NCBI GenBank assembly: GCA_017527495.1
Contig: JAFXPY010000025.1
Location: forward strand, 1-64,000
Reading direction: 5' to 3'
DNA length: 64,000 nt
From: Paludibacteraceae bacterium
Lineage (GTDB): Bacteria; Bacteroidota; Bacteroidia; Bacteroidales; Paludibacteraceae
The notes under the pieces: model-generated
The model's database searches: none
Seen by the model: the letters and a program-made list of their open reading frames with translations, nothing else
Told to the model about the DNA's origin: nothing
Shown here: positions 54,278 through 63,594 of the stretch, in pieces
Numbering within the stretch: position 1 is the first letter of the stretch
Layout: each line of letters starts with the position of its first letter
Program-made: the position numbers and the translations under genes

Positions 54278-55588
54278 TTATTCTACACTTTCCTTTTTGC
54301 TCAAATAATCATCTTTTATCGTCAAACACAAAATCATAAGAATACAATAAATTGTGTTGAACGGACCGGTTAGAAACATGTCAAACATTGATTGAAACAT
54401 ACTCATCATTGTAAAAAAAACGACAAGCTTCAAACTATTTTTCCCCTTAGAAACAATAACCGGCACAATATATATTGCCAACAACAAAAACAGACCTATC
54501 AATCCAAATTCCATTAGAGTCTGTATGTATTGGTTATGTGCATCAACATACCATGGTTTCAGAACTAACAGCCAGTTTTTATGGGCTTCCGAAACATATT
54601 TGGTATTTACTTGATTGAATCGTTCTTGTGCCCCGCTTATTCCATAGCCTACGATAGGTTTTTCTTTTATCAATTCAAAAGCTGACTTCCAATAAGCCAC
54701 TCTTGGATCTTCCATTGCCGATCTTAACCCTATTTCGCTCTCCGACAAATCTGCAAAAACCTCTTCTTCCGTTGCTTGAAAAAACACATCTGCTTTCCAA
54801 TACAATTTTCTCACAAAAACAAAAATTACAAGTGACACACACACTATGGCGAATAAGACAGAGAGCCATTTAGTTCGTTTATAACATTCGTATACTATTG
54901 CCATACTGACAATTATCAAAAAACAAGCAAAACCACTTCGTCCTTCGGAAAGCAGCAATATGGCAGAAAGAAAAATGAACACAAGAGAGTAAAACAACCA
55001 CTGAACTTTACTTCTTTTCCTGCCGGAATGGAAAAGCATGTACCACATACCTATTATTGTGGCATTAAGGAAAAAATTAAATCCCATGTGAGAATTGACA
55101 TATTTTTGCCTCATCTCAATGAACAGAAGTGCTCGGTTTTCATCGAAAAAAATACTACCCCAACCTGCCTTCGAACACAAAAAAATACAAACAACCACAC
55201 TAACAAACATCATTGCATAAATTATCAACGAACGGCTGTAGTATTTATTCAGTCCTAATAAACCTGCTATTCCAAAACCCAACAAAGGAAGCCGTTGCTC
55301 TGTTTTATAATGAAAATATTCTCCGCTTCCATCCCACGGATAATACAAATAACCCCACAGAAAAAAAACGATGAGAAGAATATAAAATATCTTTTCCTTA
55401 GAAAAAGTTATTTTCCACCGCTTTTCGACAACCATCTCAATTGCTAAAGTTACAAAAAACACATATAAACCTATAAACCTAAACCAATATGGAATTGGTA
55501 CAAAATTGAAAATAGACAAACTCAATACCCATAAGAATCCAAAGATATTGAGATAATAGACATATTTATATATTTTCTTTTGTTGCAT
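54278..55588 (-). CDS. O-antigen ligase/polymerase-like membrane protein (Wzy/WaaL)
   Basis: 436 residues with 10-12 membrane helices. A large loop (about 255-335) has EKPIVGYGISGAQERFN and KPWYVDAHNQYIQTLMEFG. The H-N-x-x-L/I-x-x-x-x-E-x-G pattern in this loop is the O-antigen ligase (Wzy_C) motif. It joins or polymerises O-units on the periplasmic side. Ligase and polymerase cannot be separated by sequence alone. It lies 4 nt after the glycosyltransferase gene on the same strand. Confidence 0.9.
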   Translation of the reverse strand: MQQKKIYKYVYYLNIFGFLWVLSLSIFNFVPIPYWFRFIGLYVFFVTLAIEMVVEKRWKITFSKEKIFYILLIVFFLWGYLYYPWDGSGEYFHYKTEQRLPLLGFGIAGLLGLNKYYSRSLIIYAMMFVSVVVCIFLCSKAGWGSIFFDENRALLFIEMRQKYVNSHMGFNFFLNATIIGMWYMLFHSGRKRSKVQWLFYSLVFIFLSAILLLSEGRSGFACFLIIVSMAIVYECYKRTKWLSVLFAIVCVSLVIFVFVRKLYWKADVFFQATEEEVFADLSESEIGLRSAMEDPRVAYWKSAFELIKEKPIVGYGISGAQERFNQVNTKYVSEAHKNWLLVLKPWYVDAHNQYIQTLMEFGLIGLFLLLAIYIVPVIVSKGKNSLKLVVFFTMMSMFQSMFDMFLTGPFNTIYCILMILCLTIKDDYLSKKESVE

Positions 55589-55592
55589 TGTA

Positions 55593-56432
55593 CTACATAT
55601 CTAATTGTCCAAATTTGTGACGTTTATAATGCCACCATCCAAGTATGGTCATCCTTATCTTCGCAAATTTATGGTGAGTGTCATAAAGATACATTCGTTT
55701 CAAACGCTTGAAATTAGCCTTTTTGTAGTATTCTTTTTCCTCCGGATATAGCCTCATTAGTTCCAAAATATTCCTCTCCATATAATAGTAACGCCATACA
55801 GGATGATCTAAATAGTGCTTGTTAAACATTTTTGTATGACAAATTCCATTGCCCAAATGATGATTGAGTCGAATGGCAAAGACGGTGATTACTCTTTTCC
55901 CATATTTTCGCATTCTGCAACAATACTCGCAATCGACCATATCAATAAAAAAATCTTCTCTAAAAGGACCAATGAGTTGAAAATCTGCAACCGACATCAA
56001 ACTTCCGGAAGCCATAACATCAGTTACATCTTTATAGTCGGGATACTTAGACTTGTCAAGTTCTACATGCACAGGCGCAAAAATACCAACATTGGGAATG
56101 TCACACTGATTGCATTTTTCTATATAGCTCTCAAAACTATCTTCGCCAAAATGACTATCTTGATCCATTGTCAGAACATATTTAGCATTTTTCCGAATTG
56201 CCTCCTCTATTCCTCTATTTTGAGCCGCTGCTATACCTAAATTACTGCCATTAGACAAATAAGTTATATTCTTTAATCCTTTCAAATATGATTCATGACT
56301 GTCTACAGAATTATCAACAACTATCGTTCCGCCAATGTCGCTATGATATGTCAGGATATTCCGCACCATATCTTCTGTTGGATTATACCAAATCACAACA
56401 GCATAAATCGTTTGTTTCTCAATATTATACAT
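55593..56432 (-). CDS. Family 2 glycosyltransferase (rhamnosyltransferase-like)
   Basis: 279 residues. IYAVVIWYNPTEDMVRNILT, IVVDNSVDSHES, LGIAAAQNRGIEEA and YVLTMDQDSHFGED (DxD) match rhamnosyltransferase-type GT2 enzymes, as do the DMVDCEYCCRMRKYG and LNHHLGNG segments. It probably builds the O-antigen unit attached by the adjacent ligase-like protein. Confidence 0.92.
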   Translation of the reverse strand: MYNIEKQTIYAVVIWYNPTEDMVRNILTYHSDIGGTIVVDNSVDSHESYLKGLKNITYLSNGSNLGIAAAQNRGIEEAIRKNAKYVLTMDQDSHFGEDSFESYIEKCNQCDIPNVGIFAPVHVELDKSKYPDYKDVTDVMASGSLMSVADFQLIGPFREDFFIDMVDCEYCCRMRKYGKRVITVFAIRLNHHLGNGICHTKMFNKHYLDHPVWRYYYMERNILELMRLYPEEKEYYKKANFKRLKRMYLYDTHHKFAKIRMTILGWWHYKRHKFGQLDM

Positions 56433-56442
56433 AAATACTATT

Positions 56443-58926
56443 TTATAAACTGCTTTTCAAACTTACGACCAATCCTCGCGGTTGGGTCAGAATATAACCT
56501 TTCCCGTCATCGTAGGCATTGCCTGCAAGACGCGAGGCGAAGTCGTAGAGATTGTAAGCTTCTAATTTTATTTCATAAATTCTTTTATATTTCCTCGTTT
56601 TCCAACGATATGATATATTCATATCTATATCTATTGTAGGGTCTGTCCATGATTCCTTGTTCTTCTGTGTGAACAAATCTGCCACTTCAAGCAAACTTGC
56701 TCCACCGGCATTGCTGCGCTGGTAGGTTATTTCTTCATTTGCGGTATAACTTACTTTATATTTCGACCATGTGTTGCCACTCTGATATTTCACAGCTACT
56801 CCAAAATGCCATTGGTTGGTCGGATTGTAAGCCATCATGAGTCGGGCTGTATAAACGGGTAAAAGTTGATGAACTGCATTGTTGCCTTCTACAAACACTT
56901 TATTGTTCGGATTGGCAGACAACTCACTCAGCGTTGAGATGTCCGAAGCCCAGAATCCATTACCTATTGATGTTCCCTGAAATACGGTTGTATTGAGCGA
57001 TGCTGAGAGGTAAAAAAACTTTCCGTTATAGGCATACTTCAAAATATTGGAAATAAAATACGGACTGTTGGTCAGATAATTATCACTCTGCAATGGTTGA
57101 TAGTCAACAACATATTGTTTTACTCCTGATTTGGGGTAGAAAACTCCATTTTCATACGAGCCGTAGTTCTCTGCTACGCCATCATAATTTACCGTCCAGT
57201 GGTTATAGAATTTCTTTACCTGTGTATTGAATGATATCTCATGCCGCCCGGGGGCGAATTTGATGGGTAAATCAACTACTATATATTGCGGTTGAAGAAT
57301 TTTGCTGTCTATACTATGATACGCTCCACCTGTTGTTGAATACTCGCGGTCGTATATATATATTGTTCCATTTTGATGGTTTTTCGACAAAAATCTCATA
57401 TCATCCATCGTAAATGGTATTCTGAAATTGGCTATTGTCAGTCCGATTTCCAGCACTCTGAGCGGTCGCCAATCAAAAGACAGTTGTGCCTGCCAGTTGG
57501 GTTTTACAATTGGAGTTTGATTGAAATATACGATGCCATCAAAAGTTCCATCAACCTGTGCCTTCATTCCAAAGCGCTTTGTTCTTCTATAGTGTGCTTC
57601 TAATCCAAGCGAGTTTTCGAGCAAGAGTCCGAACATATTTTCGTTTTGCCAACGAATAGTATATAGTGGCGTACTTTCAAGCGTTCCGGGGAAAGAATAT
57701 GTGTTCCAGACATTATCTTTGCGAATGTTTGGTGTTACTGCCACAAAAGAGTTATATCCTTCGTAATGCAATCTAAGCCATGAGGTTATATCGAATTTCA
57801 ATTTTGCAGAAAAAGACACTTCATGATTCAGCCCTGGCTGCATCCAAGGAGCATAAGCTAATCCATCTGCATCAAAGCTGTTGCGGTGATAATTATCAAG
57901 ACCACTTACATAAGCCAAAGCATAAGTTACCCCCATAGTCCATACAGGGTGACGCTCGCCATAGAGCCGATACTTGTTCATGTTCCATTCCGGGCTTTTG
58001 AAATAAACCGAAAGAGAATAATAATCGAGAGTGTATTGTTCGTCGAGATTGTAGCCGAATTGATGTCCCATATTTTGGCGTGTTGCATTCAGCAGATAAT
58101 ACATCCGGACCATATCGCGGCGTTCGATTTTTCTTCGCTTTGTCGGGATGGCCAACTCTCCATTCAGCTCAACATGATATGTTATTTTTCTGTTTCTGCC
58201 AATATCATTTCCGTCCCAAGCCGCATATTGATTGTAGCCGATATCAAAAACAGCACGATGTCGGAATGTTCGATAATAGTGTATAGTCTGTTTGTCCTCA
58301 TGATTGTACTGTATTTCTCCCTGCAGATGACCGAGAGTGAAACTGCGATTTTCGGGATAGAGTTGATACGCACTTCTTGGCGCGAAAGCCCCGGGATCGG
58401 GTCCTCCAAACGACCCGCCCACATCGCCTGCCAAAGAATAGAAATTGGCATCGTCATTTGCTACACGATTAATTTCAAATTTAGACTGATAGGTGTCTAT
58501 TGTCAGATTATTGTAGCACATATTCGGACGATAGAAACTAACGCCGGGCAACACGCGACTGTCTATTCTGAATCCGTCAAGATAAAAACGATTCATGCGA
58601 TAGGAATTTCCCATGACGGACATATAATGTACTTGAGCGTCATTGGCCAATCCACTTGCGTCAGTAAAGAAATTGACATAGTCGGATTGTTTGTCTAAAT
58701 ACTGCATAAGAGAACCGGAGTGCAGACAAAGACCAAACCATTCTGCCCCTACACTATCAACTCCGAAAACCGGAAATTGCATGTCATAGACATGTACGCC
58801 GACAGTTTGTTCATATCCCCAACGCTGACTCCATGTTGACTGCGTTATAGTCCGTGCTTGACTAAAAGCATTGATTGTTAGCAACAAAAAGGCATACAGC
58901 AATATGTGTTTTTTTTGTTCCCTCAC
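56443..58926 (-). CDS. TonB-dependent-receptor-like outer-membrane barrel, paralog B
   Basis: 827 residues, GTG start overlapping the preceding gene's TAG. Signal peptide (HILLYAFLLLTINAFSQ). A plug-like segment (about 80-165) has VMGNSYRMNRFYLDGFRIDS and SFYRPNMCYNNLTIDTY, then a large barrel follows, ending RGLVVSLKSSL. No TonB box or N-terminal carboxypeptidase-like domain is visible, and no SusD partner is nearby. It aligns with the neighbour at 58926-61376 throughout (YRPNM, TTGGAYHS, PRGLxx blocks). Substrate unknown. Confidence 0.8.
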   Translation of the reverse strand: MREQKKHILLYAFLLLTINAFSQARTITQSTWSQRWGYEQTVGVHVYDMQFPVFGVDSVGAEWFGLCLHSGSLMQYLDKQSDYVNFFTDASGLANDAQVHYMSVMGNSYRMNRFYLDGFRIDSRVLPGVSFYRPNMCYNNLTIDTYQSKFEINRVANDDANFYSLAGDVGGSFGGPDPGAFAPRSAYQLYPENRSFTLGHLQGEIQYNHEDKQTIHYYRTFRHRAVFDIGYNQYAAWDGNDIGRNRKITYHVELNGELAIPTKRRKIERRDMVRMYYLLNATRQNMGHQFGYNLDEQYTLDYYSLSVYFKSPEWNMNKYRLYGERHPVWTMGVTYALAYVSGLDNYHRNSFDADGLAYAPWMQPGLNHEVSFSAKLKFDITSWLRLHYEGYNSFVAVTPNIRKDNVWNTYSFPGTLESTPLYTIRWQNENMFGLLLENSLGLEAHYRRTKRFGMKAQVDGTFDGIVYFNQTPIVKPNWQAQLSFDWRPLRVLEIGLTIANFRIPFTMDDMRFLSKNHQNGTIYIYDREYSTTGGAYHSIDSKILQPQYIVVDLPIKFAPGRHEISFNTQVKKFYNHWTVNYDGVAENYGSYENGVFYPKSGVKQYVVDYQPLQSDNYLTNSPYFISNILKYAYNGKFFYLSASLNTTVFQGTSIGNGFWASDISTLSELSANPNNKVFVEGNNAVHQLLPVYTARLMMAYNPTNQWHFGVAVKYQSGNTWSKYKVSYTANEEITYQRSNAGGASLLEVADLFTQKNKESWTDPTIDIDMNISYRWKTRKYKRIYEIKLEAYNLYDFASRLAGNAYDDGKGYILTQPRGLVVSLKSSL

Positions 58927-61376
58927 TACAATTCAAACATTAGGTGTGCCATTAATCCCCGCGGAATAGTGAGCATGAGCGCATCACGATTGCCGCCTTG
59001 ATTGTTTTCTATAAACGTATATTCGGCATATTCTGAGCCAAAATCGTAGAGATTATATCCGTAGAGTTGTATCATCCAGCGTTTCTGACCGATATGTCCT
59101 TTGTAGGCAAGATTGAAGTCCAAATTGAAGAACGAGTCTTTCCTGCTTCCGAAATTGCCATCGGAAGGATTGGTGCCTTTCGACCTACGGTTCCACAATG
59201 CTACTTGGGTGTGATTGTTTTGGTCGGGTTCGAATTGGTAGCTGAAACTTGAGAAAGGCTGACCATCGGCAAACTTGAATGTCATTCCGATTTGCCATTC
59301 GTCCGTTATGTTATAAGCCACCATTATTCTGCCGAGATAGGCTTTGTCTTGGTCGATACGTCCTACTTGCTTATAGATTGAAGGTCCGGAATTCATGGTT
59401 ACAAGTTTCATGTTAGGGTTGGCTTGCGATTCGCTCAGCATACCTATGTTGTTGTGTATTGGTCCGTTGCCCAAAGCTGCGACGCCTGAGCCCATAAATG
59501 ATTGCCAAGAGAGCATAACATACACTTTTTTGCCTGTGTAGGAATATTTAATCATGTTAGATGCCCACCATGCCGTGTTGGTAAAGAAGCCTGAGCCTAA
59601 CTCTTCCGGTTGCTGATAGTTGACAACATAATTTTGCGTACCACCATTGAGGAAATAAATCATGTCAGTCTGCTCTTGATCTGCAACTTGAGTAGGCTGA
59701 TAGTAGCCATAATTATCAGCTCCTGTGTCAAAGCGAGTGGTCCAGAGGTGGTAGAATTTTTTGTATGATGAGAGTATTGCTATTTCATGGCGTCGCTCTT
59801 TGCCGAAACGGAATGAGATAGGGATGTCTATCAATGCGTACGAAGGTTGCCACACATGTTTGTCGAGGCTATGATAGGCGCCACCTGTTGTAGCAAATAA
59901 AGTGCCGTCAGGATAGGTTATCGTTCCGTTGAGATAGTCGTTGGAAAAATAACGCAGAGTCTCAATATTGAACGCAATGCGATAATTGGCGATATTAAAA
60001 CCTATTTGGAACCAGTCAGTAGGGTGAATATCAACACCTATTTTTGCTTGCCAATTAGGGCGAACAAAAGACTTGCCTTTGCCTAAGAGAACACCATCCA
60101 GAGTGGCATCTACATTTGCAGTCAGGCGCAGGTAATCAAGCGGCTGATAGTCAAAGTTCAAACCAAGAGTATTCTCAAGTATTCCGCCACTGAAATTATT
60201 TGACTGCCAATTGATTCGATAAAGGTCGTAATTTTCGTTGCCAAACAATGATTTCCAAACGACTTGATTAGTCCATTTTTTTTCGTCGGGGTCGAAAGAT
60301 ATCATTGAATTATAGCCCTCGTAGTGTAAGCTGAGCCATGGCAGAAATTGGTGATTAAGTGTGGCGGAGAAATCAAGTTCGTTGGTTGCTCCATTAGGCA
60401 TCCATACCTCAAAGGCTTCTCCGTCTTGGTCAACGATATTGCGAGTAAAGGTATTGTCTCTACGATGTGTGTTAGTTGCCCATGTAACGCCGGCGGTCCA
60501 ATGAGTATGAGCAGCTCTAACCAAATTGGTCAGATAGAGCGAACCTGTATATGTATTATTCACGAGCACCTCATTGGGGTTGTAATTAAATTCACTACCC
60601 ATCGCGCTACGGTGAGATATATTGAGCAAATAATTGAGTGCAATGGCAGTATCGGCTTGTCCGAGGGGCAATCTACCATCAGCCTGCACTTTCCAATAAG
60701 GGTCATTATAGAGTCCGTATATACCTTGCTCGTTTAGAGCCACTATACGGCGCAATCCTCCATTGGCATAGAGATGCTGACGATAGGTACGCGTTTTGTC
60801 GCTGTTGGGAATTGCGTATTGCAACTCTACTTCACCGGCACCGGCGAGATGACTTCTATAGTCGCGAATATCCAGTCCGGCTTGCGGATAAAGCGAACGC
60901 TCAACAGCAGAGGGATGCATTATTGCATTTGTTCCGGGAGAGATACCTCCAAGACCTCCAATGTTATAAGTGGCAGAAACAAAATTTTTATCGCTGGCAT
61001 TGAATAAATTGACCGAGCCTTCATGAGTGTCAAGCACAAGAGTGTTGTACATCATATTCGGGCGATAAATAGTTGACCCGGCCGTGAAACGTTGGTCAAT
61101 ACGGAAACCATTTTGATAGATACGATTCCACTGGAAGTTGTTGCCTTGAATTGAGAGCACCATTTGGTCGGCATTGTCCCAACGCCCTACAGTTTGAATT
61201 TGATACACTGTATAGTCGTTGATATTGTCAAGATAGTGCGACAACTGGCCTTGATGATACCACTGTTCGAACCATGTGTTTTTTGTTGTATCAACGCCTG
61301 TGGCAGGGAAATCAGTAGCGCCCAACAGTGCCACGACCAGAACATTGAGGGCTATCATGGTGAGAGTTTTTTTCAT
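58926..61376 (-). CDS. TonB-dependent-receptor-like outer-membrane barrel, paralog A
   Basis: 816 residues from MKKTLTMIALNVLVVALLG, a signal peptide; a longer reading upstream runs into the dapB promoter and lacks a signal. The plug-like part has LSIQGNNFQWNRIYQNGFRI and STIYRPNMMYNTLVLDTHEG; the barrel ends LTIPRGLMAHLMFEL. Same architecture as the following paralog, with which it forms an overlapping pair. Roles such as uptake of a glycan or siderophore cannot be chosen from sequence. Confidence 0.82.
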   Translation of the reverse strand: MKKTLTMIALNVLVVALLGATDFPATGVDTTKNTWFEQWYHQGQLSHYLDNINDYTVYQIQTVGRWDNADQMVLSIQGNNFQWNRIYQNGFRIDQRFTAGSTIYRPNMMYNTLVLDTHEGSVNLFNASDKNFVSATYNIGGLGGISPGTNAIMHPSAVERSLYPQAGLDIRDYRSHLAGAGEVELQYAIPNSDKTRTYRQHLYANGGLRRIVALNEQGIYGLYNDPYWKVQADGRLPLGQADTAIALNYLLNISHRSAMGSEFNYNPNEVLVNNTYTGSLYLTNLVRAAHTHWTAGVTWATNTHRRDNTFTRNIVDQDGEAFEVWMPNGATNELDFSATLNHQFLPWLSLHYEGYNSMISFDPDEKKWTNQVVWKSLFGNENYDLYRINWQSNNFSGGILENTLGLNFDYQPLDYLRLTANVDATLDGVLLGKGKSFVRPNWQAKIGVDIHPTDWFQIGFNIANYRIAFNIETLRYFSNDYLNGTITYPDGTLFATTGGAYHSLDKHVWQPSYALIDIPISFRFGKERRHEIAILSSYKKFYHLWTTRFDTGADNYGYYQPTQVADQEQTDMIYFLNGGTQNYVVNYQQPEELGSGFFTNTAWWASNMIKYSYTGKKVYVMLSWQSFMGSGVAALGNGPIHNNIGMLSESQANPNMKLVTMNSGPSIYKQVGRIDQDKAYLGRIMVAYNITDEWQIGMTFKFADGQPFSSFSYQFEPDQNNHTQVALWNRRSKGTNPSDGNFGSRKDSFFNLDFNLAYKGHIGQKRWMIQLYGYNLYDFGSEYAEYTFIENNQGGNRDALMLTIPRGLMAHLMFEL

Positions 61377-61460
61377 GCTTTTTTCATTCAAACTTGCAAA
61401 GATAACATAATTTCTGCAAAAAACAAAAAAAATAGTGTTGCTACATTCAAAAAAAAGCAG

Positions 61461-61468
61461 TAATTTTG
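61461..61468 (+). promoter_or_regulatory. dapB promoter -7 element
   Basis: TAATTTTG, 26 nt before the ATG at 61495. It excludes the longer reading from 61435. Confidence 0.65.
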
Positions 61469-61494
61469 CCAAAATTTGTAGTAAAGCAAAAAAT

Positions 61495-62172
61495 ATGTTG
61501 ATTAACATTGTCGGATATGGTAAAATGGGGCATGTTGTGGAACGCATAGCCAAAGAGCGCGGACACCAAATTGGCGTAATCATTGACCTCAATAATGCTT
61601 CAGATATTGATTCCGATAAGTTTCGCAGTGCCGACGTCGTGATTGAATTTTCCACGCCTCACACGGCGAAAGAAAACATTATGTCTGTGTGGCAACAAGG
61701 CTTGCCTATTGTGAGCGGGACAACAGGCTGGGATATTGAGCAACTGAAATTCGACTTTCCGCAGCCGAGACAATCTCTGCTTTGGTCGTCAAATTTCAGC
61801 ATAGGTGTGAACCTATTCTTTGAACTCAACAAGCGAATGGCAGAGCTGATTAAGCCCTACAAACAATACACAGCTTCAATAACGGAAATTCACCATATTC
61901 ACAAACTTGATGCACCAAGCGGAACAGCAAAGACAATGGCACAAGACATCGCGCCTATTCTTGGCTATCAACCGCAGATTGAAAGCATAAGGGAAGGTGA
62001 AGTGCCGGGTACTCACACAATAACTTACGACAGCAGTGTTGACACACTGACGATACGACACGAGGCAAAAAGTCGAGACGGCTTTGCTCTCGGTGCTGTT
62101 ATTGCTGCCGAATGGTTGGTTGATCAACCTACCGATTATTATTCAATGCAAGACATGTTAAACATCAGATAA
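61495..62172 (+). CDS. dapB: 4-hydroxy-tetrahydrodipicolinate reductase
   Basis: 225 residues, slightly shorter than the enterobacterial enzyme. MLINIVGYGKMGHVVERIA binds NAD(P). FSTPHTAKENI, VSGTTGWD, SSNFSIGVNLFFELN and the catalytic EIHHIHKLDAPSGTAKTMA complete the family. It reduces 4-hydroxy-tetrahydrodipicolinate in the lysine/diaminopimelate pathway. It is followed by lepB and a WbqC-type gene, a common Bacteroidetes order. Confidence 0.95.
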   Translation: MLINIVGYGKMGHVVERIAKERGHQIGVIIDLNNASDIDSDKFRSADVVIEFSTPHTAKENIMSVWQQGLPIVSGTTGWDIEQLKFDFPQPRQSLLWSSNFSIGVNLFFELNKRMAELIKPYKQYTASITEIHHIHKLDAPSGTAKTMAQDIAPILGYQPQIESIREGEVPGTHTITYDSSVDTLTIRHEAKSRDGFALGAVIAAEWLVDQPTDYYSMQDMLNIR

Positions 62173-62175
62173 AAA

Positions 62176-63594
62176 ATGAATATGAGCATAAAAGAACGAT
62201 TTGATAAGCCGAGAAAACAATACATTAAAGCCACTATATGGGGAATTTTGTACATCCTTTTCATTGCATGGGTAGGCAATTGGTGGTGGCTTCTGTTGCT
62301 TCCTTTGATATTTGACGCTTTTGTAACAAACTATATTCCGTGGGACTGGTGGAAAAAATACAAACCTGCGGGAAAAGGCGAGCCTGCCAATCCACAAGCC
62401 AACCAGACTCTCTACAAGATTTGCAGCTGGGTAGATGCTATTGTTTTTGCTCTGGTTGCTGTTTATTTCATAAATCTTTATTTATTCCAAAACTATCAGA
62501 TTCCGAGTTCAAGTTTGGAAAAATCATTGCTCACGGGTGATTTTTTGTATGTGAGCAAAGCCGCCTATGGACCGCGCGTCCCGAACACCCCACTCTCTTT
62601 TCCGCTTGTACAACATACCTTCCCTTGGGGACACAAATCATATATTGAAAAACCGCAATGGGGATATCGCCGTTTGGCAGGTATGGAAGATATACAACGC
62701 GAACAAATCGTGGTATTCAATTTTCCTGCCGGTGATACTGTGTGTCAGAAAGTACAAAACCCTGATTACTACACTCTTTGTCAGCAATATGGCAGAGACA
62801 TGGTATGGTCAAGACCTGATGTATTCGGCGAGATAATATGGCGCCCTGTTGACCGTCGCGAGAATTATGTAAAACGCTGCGTCGGTCTCCCCGGCGACAC
62901 GCTGCAAATCATTGACAACCAAATCTATATCAATGGCGAAATATTAGCCGACCACGAGGGAGTACAATACAATTATTTCATACAAACCAACGGCAATACA
63001 CTGTCGCATAAATTATTCGACGAGTTAGGAATCTCAAAAGACGACCGCCAAATTGTGAATAACCCGCAATTAATTACTTTCTTAGGTCTCTCTACAGACA
63101 AATCTATCTACCACTTGCCGCTGACCAAAGCGATGAAGCAAAATCTTGAGAACCGCACAGACATTGACACCATTGTCATTGAGCCGGCAGAACTATCCGG
63201 CCATGCTTACCCTTGGGGACATACAGAATGGACACGCGATAATTATGGTCCGATTTACCTGCCTAAACGCGGAGAGACAGTTGAAATCAATGCCGACAAC
63301 TTTTGGTTCTACCAGCATTGCATACACAATTACGAATTGCAGGACATACAGTTCAAAGACTCAACGGTATATATCAATGGTGAAAAAGCCAACAACTACA
63401 CATTCAAGATGGACTACTACTGGATGATGGGCGACAACAGACATAACTCAGCCGACTCACGATTCTGGGGACCTGTTCCTGAAGACCATATCGTTGGGCG
63501 TCCTCGCTTTATTTGGTTGTCAATCGACAAAGACAAGCCTTGGTTCAAAGGGCATATTCGTTGGAATCGTTTATTCACCTCTGCTCAAAAATAA
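62176..63594 (+). CDS. lepB: Signal peptidase I
   Basis: 472 residues, longer than most because of inserts. Two N-terminal membrane helices (about 18-50) and a third at 83-105 precede the catalytic Ser in QIPSSSLEKSLLTGD (S113, with Leu for the usual Met). The general-base Lys is in NYVKRCVGLPGD (about K233), and YYWMMGDNRHNSADSR is the C-terminal box. The 250-400 insert is typical of Bacteroidetes LepB. It cleaves signal peptides at the outer face of the inner membrane. Confidence 0.94.
   Translation: MNMSIKERFDKPRKQYIKATIWGILYILFIAWVGNWWWLLLLPLIFDAFVTNYIPWDWWKKYKPAGKGEPANPQANQTLYKICSWVDAIVFALVAVYFINLYLFQNYQIPSSSLEKSLLTGDFLYVSKAAYGPRVPNTPLSFPLVQHTFPWGHKSYIEKPQWGYRRLAGMEDIQREQIVVFNFPAGDTVCQKVQNPDYYTLCQQYGRDMVWSRPDVFGEIIWRPVDRRENYVKRCVGLPGDTLQIIDNQIYINGEILADHEGVQYNYFIQTNGNTLSHKLFDELGISKDDRQIVNNPQLITFLGLSTDKSIYHLPLTKAMKQNLENRTDIDTIVIEPAELSGHAYPWGHTEWTRDNYGPIYLPKRGETVEINADNFWFYQHCIHNYELQDIQFKDSTVYINGEKANNYTFKMDYYWMMGDNRHNSADSRFWGPVPEDHIVGRPRFIWLSIDKDKPWFKGHIRWNRLFTSAQK

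Noticed and set aside
57886-58698. Plus-strand 270-residue reading frame
   Set aside because: Antisense to the receptor paralog B, with no promoter and no recognisable domain.
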